From Pyxidicoccus parkwaysis (lineage in GTDB: Bacteria > Myxococcota > Myxococcia > Myxococcales > Myxococcaceae), in NCBI RefSeq assembly GCF_017301735.1, contig NZ_CP071090.1, positions 9,538,001 through 9,602,000 on the forward strand: 64,000 bases of DNA. The letters are read 5' to 3'. The notes below the pieces were generated by a model that did no database searches, was not told the DNA's origin, and was given only the letters and a program-made list of their open reading frames with translations. Within the stretch, counting starts at the first letter, position 1. The number at the start of each line of letters is the position of its first letter. The position numbers were made by a program, and so were the translations under genes. Positions 1 through 9,881 of this stretch are shown one piece after another.

Positions 1-149
1 TTGGCCTTGGCGCCGCCCGGGCCACCCATCTCCTTGGGCAGGGCGAGCTGCAAATCAATGACGCCGTCAGCGGACTTCACGTGGCCGCTGCGGCCGCCGT
101 GGGTGGTGGCGGAGGTGGTGTACAGCGGGGAGACGGTAACGGGGGCCAT
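1..149 (-). CDS. ohr: Organic hydroperoxide resistance protein Ohr (N-terminal part, runs off the window)
   Basis: Only the first 49 codons are present. The N-terminus reads MAPVTVSPLYTTSATTHGG and continues with a glycine-rich turn after LPKEMGG, the usual start of Ohr, the OsmC-family thiol peroxidase that reduces organic hydroperoxides with a Cys pair. The two catalytic cysteines lie beyond the window edge, so activity cannot be checked here. The start is the ATG at 147-149, preceded by AGGAG six bases upstream. It lies 19 bp downstream of ohrR on the same strand, so the two are most likely co-transcribed from the ohrR promoter. The family call is firm because of the ohrR neighbour. Confidence 0.9.
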   Translation of the reverse strand, partial: MAPVTVSPLYTTSATTHGGRSGHVKSADGVIDLQLALPKEMGGPGGAKA

Positions 150-168
150 GACGTGCTCCTGTTTGGAA

Positions 169-624
169 TTACTTCGAGGGTTCAGATTGGGACTTCGACA
201 GCGTTTCGAAAAGCCGTTGGACGTCTTCGCGCAGGCGTGAAAGCTCCTCGAGCGAGAGGCCCATCTTGCAGACCATCGCCTCGGGAACGGCCACGGCCCT
301 GCGCCGCAGGGCACGTCCTTGAGTCGTCAGGTGGACGCGCACCGAGCGCGCGTCCTCGGTGGAGCGCTCCCGCTTCACCATCCCCTGCGCCTCCAGCCGC
401 TTCAGCAGCGGCGTGAGCGTTCCCGAGTCCAGGAACAGGCGCTCCCCCATCTCCTTCACCGTCAGCCCGTCCGTCTCCCAGAGGACCAACATCACCAGGT
501 ACTGCGGGTACGTCAGTCCGAGCTTCGACAGGAGCGGCGCATAGGCCTGGGTGACGGCCCGGGCCGCCGCGTAGAGCGGGAAGCAGAGCTGCGCGTCCAG
601 GCTGAGCGGGTCATCCACCGGCAT
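169..624 (-). CDS. ohrR: MarR-family organic peroxide sensor/repressor OhrR
   Basis: This is a 151-residue winged-helix protein. OhrR represses ohr and releases DNA when its conserved N-terminal cysteine is oxidised by organic hydroperoxides. Here that cysteine is C14 in DAQLCFPLYA, exactly the family context, followed by the LGLTYPQYLVMLVLWE helix typical of OhrR and the winged helix at about residues 40-110. No second redox cysteine is seen near the C-terminus (the only other one, C100 or so, lies in AMVCKMG), so it could be a one-Cys or two-Cys type. The ATG at 622-624 sits 15 bp from an OhrR-like operator at 640-654. It leads ohr in a two-gene operon that includes its own target. Confidence 0.93.
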   Translation of the reverse strand: MPVDDPLSLDAQLCFPLYAAARAVTQAYAPLLSKLGLTYPQYLVMLVLWETDGLTVKEMGERLFLDSGTLTPLLKRLEAQGMVKRERSTEDARSVRVHLTTQGRALRRRAVAVPEAMVCKMGLSLEELSRLREDVQRLFETLSKSQSEPSK

Positions 625-639
625 GGCTAATTAGTAGGG

Positions 640-654
640 CACAATTAAATTGCG
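640..654 (-). promoter_or_regulatory. OhrR operator overlapping the ohrR promoter
   Basis: CACAATTAAATTGCG is a near-palindrome matching the Bacillus subtilis OhrR box TACAATTAAATTGTA except at the edges. On the minus strand it falls between a possible -35 (TTGCGC) and a possible -10 (TACTAA) with a 17-bp spacer. Binding would therefore block polymerase. The A/T-rich core stands out in this G+C-rich DNA. Confidence 0.75.
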
Positions 655-771
655 CGCAACCAAATCTGACATGGAGGACTTCCGGCCGGGGATGCCGCGC
701 CGGGCCATGGCGTGTTACAGGGCGGCACGACGGCCCTGGAGTCGGGGCCGAGCGAGGACGGGAGCACTGGG

Positions 772-1557
772 ATGTTGAGGACTGTCACGGCCACGCGCTA
801 CGTGACGCCCCTGAGGGAGGGCGGCTCGCTGCCGGCCATCATCGAGGCGGACGACGCGGGGCTGTATGTCGTGAAGTTCCGGGGTGCGGGCCAGGGCGCG
901 AAGGCGCTCATCGCGGAGCTCATCTCCGGCGAGCTGGCGCGCGCGGTGGGCCTGCGCGTGCCGGAGGTGGTGCTGGTGGAGTTGGACGCGGCGCTGGGCC
1001 GCAACGAGCCGGACTCCGAAATCCGCGAGCTCATCAAGGCGAGCGCGGGGCTCAACCTCGCGCTGGACTACCTGCCCGGCTCGGTGACGTTCGACCCGCT
1101 GGCCGGGCCCTTCCCGGAAGGCGCGCTGGCGTCCGTCATCGTCGGCTTCGACGCGTTCATCACCAACGTGGACCGCACGCCGAAGAACCCCAACATGCTG
1201 TGCTGGCACAAGGACTTGTGGCTCATCGACCACGGGGCGTCGCTCTACTTCCACCACTCGTGGGAGGACTGGGAGACGCGCAGCCAGAGCCGCTTCAATC
1301 CCATCAAGGACCACGTGCTGCTGCCGTGGGCCAGCGCGCTGACCACCGTGGAGGCCCGCCTGCGCGCGGCCCTCACGCGCGAGGTGGTGGAGCGCACCGT
1401 GGCCGCCATTCCGGAGGCGTGGCTGACGGGCGCCGAGTCCCCCTTCCCCACCGCCGACGCGCACCGCGCGGCGTATGTCACCTGGCTGCTCAAGCGCCTG
1501 GACGCGCTGCCGGCCTTCCTCGAGGAGGCGGTCCGTGCCCGCGCCCAGCTCGTTTGA
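772..1557 (+). CDS. HipA-like kinase-domain protein
   Basis: 261 residues from the ATG at 772, which has GGGAG upstream. Kinase-fold landmarks of the HipA-like family are visible: VVKF with the ATP-binding Lys at about K35, the catalytic loop NVDRTPKNPN with D134 and N139, and the metal-binding IDHG with D153. It lacks the separate N-terminal HipA domain, so it is a compact, HipA-like single-domain kinase rather than classical HipA. The gene overlaps the next gene (DUF3037) by 23 bp, implying translational coupling. Such kinase/DUF3037 pairs recur in bacteria, but their substrate is, as far as I know, not established. I infer a two-component functional module. A toxin role is possible but not shown. 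Confidence 0.8.
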   Translation: MLRTVTATRYVTPLREGGSLPAIIEADDAGLYVVKFRGAGQGAKALIAELISGELARAVGLRVPEVVLVELDAALGRNEPDSEIRELIKASAGLNLALDYLPGSVTFDPLAGPFPEGALASVIVGFDAFITNVDRTPKNPNMLCWHKDLWLIDHGASLYFHHSWEDWETRSQSRFNPIKDHVLLPWASALTTVEARLRAALTREVVERTVAAIPEAWLTGAESPFPTADAHRAAYVTWLLKRLDALPAFLEEAVRARAQLV

Positions 1558-1936
1558 CTACGCCATCATCCGCGTCGTCCCCCGCGTGGAGCGCGAGGAG
1601 TTCATCAACGCGGGCGTCGTCCTCTTCTGCACCACACAGCGCTTCCTCGGCGCGCGCATCGAATTGGACGACGCGCGGCTGAAGGCCCTGTCACCGGAGG
1701 TGGACGTGGACATGGTGCGCGGCCACCTGGAGAGCTTCCGGCGCGTCTGCGAGGGCGGGAAGGACTCGGGGCCCATCGGACGGCTGCCGCAGAAGGACAG
1801 GTGGCACTGGCTGGTGGCGCCGCGCAGCACCATCATCCAGACGGGGCCGGTGCACTCGGGCCTGTGCCAGGGCCCCAATCCGGAGCCCCGGCTCGCGCTG
1901 GAGCACCTGGTGGATACGGTGGTGCGAGTGAGGTAG
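1535..1936 (+). CDS. DUF3037 family protein
   Basis: 133 residues if the GTG at 1535 is used. That start is supported by a GAGGAGG Shine-Dalgarno seven bases upstream, located inside the preceding kinase gene. The sequence FDYAIIRVVPRVEREEFINAGVV followed by LFC is the diagnostic DUF3037 N-terminus. The function of this family is unknown to me. It is consistently found next to HipA-like kinases, as here, with a 23-bp overlap. No catalytic motif or membrane segment is visible. It could be a partner, substrate or antitoxin of the kinase. It ends 7 bp before the convergent lipoprotein gene. Confidence 0.8.
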   Translation: MPAPSSFDYAIIRVVPRVEREEFINAGVVLFCTTQRFLGARIELDDARLKALSPEVDVDMVRGHLESFRRVCEGGKDSGPIGRLPQKDRWHWLVAPRSTIIQTGPVHSGLCQGPNPEPRLALEHLVDTVVRVR

Positions 1937-1943
1937 CGCGCGT

Positions 1944-2489
1944 CTACTCCTGGATGCGCGTGCCGGTGAAGGGGATGGTGGAGACGCACTCCTCGATTTT
2001 GTCGTCGGGGAGGCGGTCCACGCCGTACTCGCTGCGCAGCCAGAGGTAGCCCTTGATGGTGCCGCCCAGCGAGTCGTTGTCGATGTAGTAGCGGACCACG
2101 CGGCGGATGGGCAGGTCGCCGGCGGCGTCCTGCGTGCGGATGTCCACGTACTGGAAGGGCCCCTTGTCCTTGGCCGTGCCGCCGAGGATGTCCGGCGAGT
2201 CATCCGAGTCGATGCGGAAGTAGTCCTCGTCGGACAGGGTGAAGTCGACGTCGGGCACCTCCAGCGTCGTCGCGCCGTAGTCCACGTCGCGAATGGTCCA
2301 CGTCTGGTGGGCCTCCAGGCCCGCGGCCTTGCGGGGCCCGCCACGTACGTCCGAGCACGTGGTGGGGACGTCCTCCAGCGCGGCGGCGTCGAAGGTGACG
2401 TCGTACACGCGGGTGTCGTCCCCGCCGCAGCCCACGAGCCCCAGCCCCGCGACGAACGGCAGCGTCCACTTCATCCAGTGCGTGTGCAT
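1944..2489 (-). CDS. Predicted lipoprotein of unknown function
   Basis: 181 residues starting at the ATG 2487-2489 behind a GGGAGGAG ribosome-binding site. The N-terminus has a short hydrophobic stretch and the lipobox LVGC with the lipidated Cys at about residue 22, so it should be an outer- or inner-membrane lipoprotein facing the periplasm or surface. Two further Cys (in TTCSD and EECVS) could form a disulfide in the mature protein. The mature region is acidic and aromatic and probably beta-rich. I do not recognise a domain. It converges with the DUF3037 gene and has its own upstream region of about 300 bp shared with the next divergent gene. Confidence 0.75.
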   Translation of the reverse strand: MHTHWMKWTLPFVAGLGLVGCGGDDTRVYDVTFDAAALEDVPTTCSDVRGGPRKAAGLEAHQTWTIRDVDYGATTLEVPDVDFTLSDEDYFRIDSDDSPDILGGTAKDKGPFQYVDIRTQDAAGDLPIRRVVRYYIDNDSLGGTIKGYLWLRSEYGVDRLPDDKIEECVSTIPFTGTRIQE

Positions 2490-2786
2490 CGATGCTCCTC
2501 CCTGGCGAAGGCGGCTTGCTGCCTCGCCAGTGACGTTGCCCGGCCGGCCACCGGGCATACAGGCGGTGCGAGCGAAGGCGTCCCTCGCGCCGCGCGCGAA
2601 GGAGAGCACAAGCCCTCGCGATTCGGGAGCGGTGGTTGTCCGGTGATGCGCATCCCGCGCACCCGGACGCGGGAGCAGGCAGGCGAGCAGATGTCCGGAA
2701 TGTGCACAAGCCGGCGAAAGGCCAGCGCCACGCGGGCCCGGGGTGGGTAGTTTCTCCGTAGGCCCGGGGACGGGCCCCACTTGCGT

Positions 2787-3788
2787 ATGAACGACTCCGC
2801 TTTGCGAATCGTCACGTACAACGTCCGCTACTTCGGCCACATGCTGCGCGGCCTGGCGAGCACGGTGGGCCCCAAGCGCAGGGTCGCCGCCGCACTGGCC
2901 GCGCTGGAGCCGCTGCCGGACATCGTGTGCCTGCAGGAGGTGGAGACCTCCTCGCTGCGCAGCACCATCGCCCACCGGCCGAAGCAGCGGGGGGAGACGC
3001 AGCTCTCCGCCTTCATGGACCGCATGGTGGAGACCTTCACCAACCAGGGCCGCGAGATGCCCTACGAGGCCTTCTACTTCCGCGCCCACCACTACAAGCT
3101 GGGCGAGGTGTCGCTCTACACCACGGGGCTCGCGGTGCTCGTCAACACGCGCAACCTCGTGGTGGACCAGCACAACGTGGCCGCGCCGCAGCACATCACC
3201 CACCACCACGTGCAGCGGCTGAAGGACCGCAAGCAGAGCCGCATCTGCGCGCACATGCGCCTGTTGCGGCGCTCGGATGGGCGCGCGTTCCACATCTTCA
3301 ACACGCACCTGAGCCTGCCCACGCCCTTCGCCCGGGAGTTCTGGGCGACGAAGGACAAGATGGGCGGCGGCATCAACCAACTGCACGAGGCGCGCAAGCT
3401 GGCGGAGTTCATGCGCACGCACTCGGGCAACGAGCCGTACATCGTCTGCGGGGACTTCAACTCGCCGCCGGCCTCGGCCGTGTTCCGCTTCCTCACCGGC
3501 GAGGCGTGCCTCACGTGCGCGCAGGCCGCCGTGGGACAGATTGACCCCACCGCGTCACGCGGCTTCCCCACCGCGGGCTTCATGCACATGCGCATGCACC
3601 TGGACCACATGTTCTCCGGCGGCGGCGTGCGCTGGCTGGACACGCGGGAGACCTGCCCGTTCGGCGACACGCACAGCCGCTTCCACGGGCTGTCCGACCA
3701 CATGCCCATCATCGCCAGCTTCGCGCTGGACGAAGCGCCCGCCGCGTCCGTGCCGCCGCCGGGCGAAATCATTCTCTCACCTCACTGA
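2787..3788 (+). CDS. Endonuclease/exonuclease/phosphatase (EEP) family hydrolase
   Basis: 333 residues from the ATG at 2787 (a TTG six bases earlier is also possible). All landmarks of the DNase I-like metal-dependent fold are present in order: TYNVRY near residue 12, LQEV with metal-binding E51, NTHLSLP, GDFNSPP, LDHMF, and the terminal SDHMPI with the catalytic His. No signal peptide is evident, so it is probably cytoplasmic. The substrate cannot be told from sequence; the superfamily spans nucleases, phospholipases and inositol phosphatases. A run of histidines (THHHV) and a 30-residue Pro/Ala-rich tail are lineage-specific. Its last codons overlap the convergent DUF421 gene by 7 bp. Confidence 0.88.
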   Translation: MNDSALRIVTYNVRYFGHMLRGLASTVGPKRRVAAALAALEPLPDIVCLQEVETSSLRSTIAHRPKQRGETQLSAFMDRMVETFTNQGREMPYEAFYFRAHHYKLGEVSLYTTGLAVLVNTRNLVVDQHNVAAPQHITHHHVQRLKDRKQSRICAHMRLLRRSDGRAFHIFNTHLSLPTPFAREFWATKDKMGGGINQLHEARKLAEFMRTHSGNEPYIVCGDFNSPPASAVFRFLTGEACLTCAQAAVGQIDPTASRGFPTAGFMHMRMHLDHMFSGGGVRWLDTRETCPFGDTHSRFHGLSDHMPIIASFALDEAPAASVPPPGEIILSPH

Positions 3789-4294
3789 AGCGCGGAGCCC
3801 TCGCCTTCCTCCTTCATCAGGAAGGTCACCTTCCCATCCGGCTCGAGGTAGGCGCGGCGCACCTTGCGCAGGGACTCGGTGCCGTTCGCGCGCAGGCGGC
3901 TGAGCAGCTCGTCGTGGGACAGGAGGCTCTTGCGCAGGTTGGCCTCGTTGATGCGGCCATCGGATACCAGCTCCACGGGCCTGCCCGTCAGCACCACCGC
4001 CGCCTTGTGGCTTCGCATGGAGAGCCACGAGAAGAAGCGGTCCCAGGCGCCCAGCGTGGCGAAGGCGACGAACGCCGACGTGAGGCTGTCGTCCTGCGCC
4101 ACGATGCTGTTGCGCAGACACAGCGAGATGATGAGCAGCAGGATGATGTCGAAGGTGGAGGAGCGGCCGAGCTCCTTGCGCCCCACCAGCCGGAGTATGA
4201 GCTGCGCGAAGAGGTAGACGGCCGAAGCGCGGAACACCACCTCGAAGAGGTTGATGTCCGGAGTCCAGATGTTCTGCCATTCGACAGGTGGCAT
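3782..4294 (-). CDS. DUF421 (YetF/YcaP-type) membrane protein
   Basis: 170 residues from the ATG at 4292-4294. Hydrophobic segments near residues 15-35, 45-65 and 70-90 precede a soluble domain with the typical DUF421 pattern GRPVELVSDGRINEANLRKS, followed by a lysine/arginine strand and an acidic C-terminus. Members are small inner-membrane proteins with a cytoplasmic oligomerising domain; YetF-type proteins have been linked to spore or stress functions in Firmicutes, but no reaction is assigned. It may be the last gene of a leftward group that starts with DUF2089. The gap to the J-domain gene upstream is 63 bp. Confidence 0.85.
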   Translation of the reverse strand: MPPVEWQNIWTPDINLFEVVFRASAVYLFAQLILRLVGRKELGRSSTFDIILLLIISLCLRNSIVAQDDSLTSAFVAFATLGAWDRFFSWLSMRSHKAAVVLTGRPVELVSDGRINEANLRKSLLSHDELLSRLRANGTESLRKVRRAYLEPDGKVTFLMKEEGEGSALQ

Positions 4295-4357
4295 GCCTGG
4301 AAGATGCGCACGACACACGGGCCCGTGCCCGGCCGGCCGTGAAGCAGGCGGGGGTGC

Positions 4358-5371
4358 TCAGCCTTCGCCGCTGCTTCCGGAGAGGGCGCGCTCCACCGCG
4401 TCCCACGCCTCCAGGATTTCGCGCGTGCGGCGCTCGGCCAGCTCATGGAACTCGGGCGCGAGGTGGGCGACCTTGTCCGGGTGGTACTGCGTGATGAGCG
4501 CGCGGAAGGCCTTGCGCGCCTCGTCCAGCGGCGTGGCCCGGGAGATGCCCAGCACCGTCCACGCGTCCTTCACGGGCGGCGGCTTCGGTGGCGGCGGAGG
4601 AACGCGCGTGCCCCGGGGCGGCGTGGCCTCGTCGTCCCAGGCGTGCGCTCCAGCGTCGCGTGCGCCGGGGCCCCGAGTGTCCGCGTCGCGCGCCCCCGCC
4701 CACTCCCTGCCCCGGTCTCCCGCGCCCTTCTCGCGCGCCCATGCCGACGACCGACTCCGGTCTCTGGCACCCGTCTCGCGTGCCCCCGCCGACGACCTGC
4801 TCTGGCCTCCCGCGCCGGTGCTTCGTGTGCCCGCGTCGCGAGTACCGGGGCGTCGCGCCTCTCCATCCCACGCCACCTCCTCCTCCGGGGCGCCGGAGTC
4901 AGCAGGGCGTCGCGGCGGCGGCTCCGGCTTCTTGTAGCCGGGACGCTTCTCCGGGTCCGGCGCGGGCACGCGCGGGGTGAGCTTGCTGAGCGCTTCCTGG
5001 AGGAACCAGAGGTCCTCGGCCGGCGTGCCGTGCTTGCGCACCACCGCGCGCGGGCGGCCGTTCTCCAGCAGCAGGTAGCCCGTGGACGCGGCGTAGGCAT
5101 CATCGCGACTGGACGGGTAGAGCCTGTCGCCGAGGTCTCCGAGCGGGTCCCTCCACATGCCTTCCGTGGTGCCCTCGTCGGCGACGAGCACCTGGGAGAG
5201 CACGTCGCCGTGGAGGCGTTCCAGCGTGGCGAAGGGCTCGCGCGCCTCGGGGGTGCGCATGGCCGGCCCGTGACGCACACCCGTCACGAGCAACAGCCCC
5301 CGCGTCCCATCCACCCGGGCGAAGAGCACCTCACGGACCTGCTTGTCGCTGAAGAAGAGGACGGACTGCAC
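4358..5371 (-). CDS. J-domain protein with C-terminal DnaJ domain and repetitive linker
   Basis: 337 residues from a GTG at 5369-5371. Residues 1-145 form an unrecognised globular part (VLFFSDKQVREVLFARVDG at the N-terminus). Residues 146-265 are a low-complexity Ala/Gly/Arg/Ser linker made of imperfect repeats such as GARDAG and ARETGARD. A proline run (PPPPPKPPP) then leads to a J domain with the invariant HPD at 297-299. J domains stimulate DnaK-type ATPases, so this is an Hsp70 co-chaperone of unknown client. The C-terminal J placement is unusual compared with DnaJ/CbpA. It lies 21 bp after the DUF4097 gene and probably belongs to the same transcript. Confidence 0.8.
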   Translation of the reverse strand: MQSVLFFSDKQVREVLFARVDGTRGLLLVTGVRHGPAMRTPEAREPFATLERLHGDVLSQVLVADEGTTEGMWRDPLGDLGDRLYPSSRDDAYAASTGYLLLENGRPRAVVRKHGTPAEDLWFLQEALSKLTPRVPAPDPEKRPGYKKPEPPPRRPADSGAPEEEVAWDGEARRPGTRDAGTRSTGAGGQSRSSAGARETGARDRSRSSAWAREKGAGDRGREWAGARDADTRGPGARDAGAHAWDDEATPPRGTRVPPPPPKPPPVKDAWTVLGISRATPLDEARKAFRALITQYHPDKVAHLAPEFHELAERRTREILEAWDAVERALSGSSGEG

Positions 5372-5392
5372 GGGGACGGGAGCCTACCCGTC

Positions 5393-6424
5393 TCAGCGCT
5401 GCATGGCGCGCAGCAGCTTCTCCGCGTCGTCCACGCTCACCTTCTGCTCGTGCACCAGCTGCAACACCCGGCGCAGCTCCTCGTCGGGGATGCCCCCCGT
5501 CGTGCCCGGCCGGGGCACCGGAGGACGGCCGTGCTCGGCCCACGGCGGCGGGCCGCCCCAGCCCCGCGCCCAGCGCTCGGCGTGACGCTCCGCGCGGCGC
5601 TGCCACCGCTCCGCCTGACGCTGCCAGCGGCGCGCGTCGTGCTCCCAGCCCCGCGGCTCCTCGCCCTCCTCCTCCCGCCCCAGCTTGTGCGACTCGCGCA
5701 CGCGCACCGAACCCAGGTCCGTCTCCAGCCGCAGCACCACCGGCGCTCCCGGCCGCGTCGGGTAGCTGTTGCGCACCGAGCCCAGCGACGTGCGCGCATC
5801 AATCGCCACGTCCAGCCCCGGCACCAGCCGCACGTCCACCGAGCCCATCTGCGAAACCATGCGGTGCTCGCCCGGCGCGAGCGCATCAATCTCCAGCTTC
5901 ACCGAGCCCGCCGCCGCCTGGACGTCGAACGTCCCGCCCACCCGCTGGCCGAGGATGCTCCCCGCGCTGGCCCGCAGCGTCAGCTTCCCGTGCACGTCGC
6001 GCAGGTCCGCCGCGCCCGCCTCCGTCGACACCTCCAGCTCGCAGTCCTTCAGCCCGGCCACGCGCACCATGCCCGCGTCCAGCTTCAGGCGCGCCCGCGC
6101 GTCGGCTGGGAGGAACAGCTCCACCTGCGGCATGCTCCGCCACAGGAAGGACCAGAAGCCGCCGCCCTCGCGCATGCTCAACTCCACGCTCGTGACGGTG
6201 CCGCGCTCACGCACGTGGACCTCCACCGGACCGTGCGCCAGCAGGTAGGGCTTCTCGCCCTCCGTGAGCGGCGTCACCGTGACGGACGCCGCGCTCGCGT
6301 TCAGCTCCAGCTCGGCCCGCTGCCCCCATGGAATGGCATGGCGCTCAACCGGACGCGGCGAGGCACCGGGCGGTGTCTCCCGAGGGGCCTGGTAGGAATG
6401 CGGCGAGGGCTCGGACTCGGACAT
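5393..6424 (-). CDS. DUF4097-like beta-repeat protein with SHOCT-like C-terminal helix
   Basis: 343 residues from the ATG at 6422-6424, chosen because AGGAG lies eight bases upstream; a GTG nine bases earlier overlaps that site. The central part (about residues 35-235) is a run of short strands with repeated AGSV/MGSVDVR/LGSVRV motifs, the pattern of DUF4097 putative adhesin domains. A Trp/Arg-rich low-complexity stretch (RRWQRQAERWQRR) follows, and the end (DEELRRVLQLVHEQKVSVDDAEKLL) resembles the short SHOCT-type oligomerisation helix. No signal peptide or membrane helix is seen, so it is probably cytoplasmic. It starts 5 bp after the DUF2089 gene and is surely co-transcribed with it. DUF2089/DUF4097 pairing suggests a regulator plus effector, but this is inference. 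Confidence 0.75.
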   Translation of the reverse strand: MSESEPSPHSYQAPRETPPGASPRPVERHAIPWGQRAELELNASAASVTVTPLTEGEKPYLLAHGPVEVHVRERGTVTSVELSMREGGGFWSFLWRSMPQVELFLPADARARLKLDAGMVRVAGLKDCELEVSTEAGAADLRDVHGKLTLRASAGSILGQRVGGTFDVQAAAGSVKLEIDALAPGEHRMVSQMGSVDVRLVPGLDVAIDARTSLGSVRNSYPTRPGAPVVLRLETDLGSVRVRESHKLGREEEGEEPRGWEHDARRWQRQAERWQRRAERHAERWARGWGGPPPWAEHGRPPVPRPGTTGGIPDEELRRVLQLVHEQKVSVDDAEKLLRAMQR

Positions 6425-6429
6425 GACCT

Positions 6430-6825
6430 TCACTCCTGGGCCTTCTTCAGGCGCCGTGCGGCCTCGTCTGCGTCGATGAGCCCGGCCGCGAGGTCATCGA
6501 GAATCTGGGCGCGACGCTGACCGCCGCGCGGGGGACTCGGAGGCGGTGGTGGCGGAGGCGGCACGGGCGGAGCGTCCTCGCCCAGCGCGGCGACCACGGC
6601 GTCCAGCCGCGACACCACGGTGGGATACGAGAGCCCCAGCGCCTGCTCCACGTCCTTGATCTTCCCCCGGCAGCTCAGGAACACGCGCACGAAGGCGAGC
6701 TGCTCGGGCGACAGCCCCTGCACCCAGCCCGTGGTGAACCGCCCCTCCACCGCCGTGTCACACGCGCCGCAGCGCACGCGCTCCACGTGGGTGCCCTCGC
6801 CACAGACGGGACACCGGGTAGGCAT
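6430..6825 (-). CDS. DUF2089 zinc-ribbon/HTH protein
   Basis: 131 residues from the ATG at 6823-6825 (a second in-frame ATG 27 bases upstream would add nine residues). The N-terminus is a zinc ribbon, CPVC at 5-8 and CGAC at 19-22. It is followed by a sigma-4-like helix-turn-helix (KDVEQALGLSYPTVVSRLDAVV), a polyproline stretch and a C-terminal helix (ILDDLAAGLIDADEAARRLKK) that resembles the C-terminal helix of the next protein. DUF2089 proteins are presumed DNA-binding regulators. The shared terminal helix suggests that DUF2089 and the DUF4097 protein may interact. Neither Shine-Dalgarno is strong, which fits a leaderless or weakly translated transcript. Confidence 0.82.
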   Translation of the reverse strand: MPTRCPVCGEGTHVERVRCGACDTAVEGRFTTGWVQGLSPEQLAFVRVFLSCRGKIKDVEQALGLSYPTVVSRLDAVVAALGEDAPPVPPPPPPPPSPPRGGQRRAQILDDLAAGLIDADEAARRLKKAQE

Positions 6826-6839
6826 GGGATGAATCGAGG

Positions 6840-6905
6840 TCCGAGGCGCCATAATCACAGAAAATTCAAAGTCGACCTTGAGAATATTGAGTTCTCGGGG
6901 CGTTT
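6840..6905 (-). promoter_or_regulatory. A/T-rich stretch, likely promoter of the DUF2089 operon
   Basis: This is a clear A/T-rich island (ATAATCACAGAAAATTCAAA, then GAATATTGAG) in otherwise G+C-rich DNA immediately upstream of the DUF2089 start. A sigma-70-like pair on the minus strand is possible, but I cannot fix the -10 and -35 with confidence. The remaining bases to 7052 upstream of the M1 peptidase gene show nothing distinctive. Confidence 0.4.
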
Positions 6906-7052
6906 GCAAGAAACCCGGGCCGGGAGGGCCAGCGCGCCCGGGGAGGCCCGGGACGTTGCCTGGATGACTTCGTTGATACCCGACGCTGGGGTGCCCTTTC
7001 GTGCGCTCCCGCTCGACGGTGGAGCGGCCATGCGGAAGAGTCGGAAGCGCTT

Positions 7053-9674
<2,622 letters not shown>

Positions 9675-9881
9675 CGGCCCGGCACGGCCCCCGCTCCCCC
9701 GCCTGCCTGACGAACGGACCCGGGCGCCGGGACTTGTAGTAGGCCAGGAGGCGCGAGCTACGCCTCTGATGGCTACCTGTATGCAAAGGGGCGCGCCCCC
9801 CGCGTCATGCGTCGCGGGCGCCGGGGCCCCCATGTCCCGGCTTGCCAGCCATCCATGGGCCGGGCGGCCCCAGGGGAGCAC

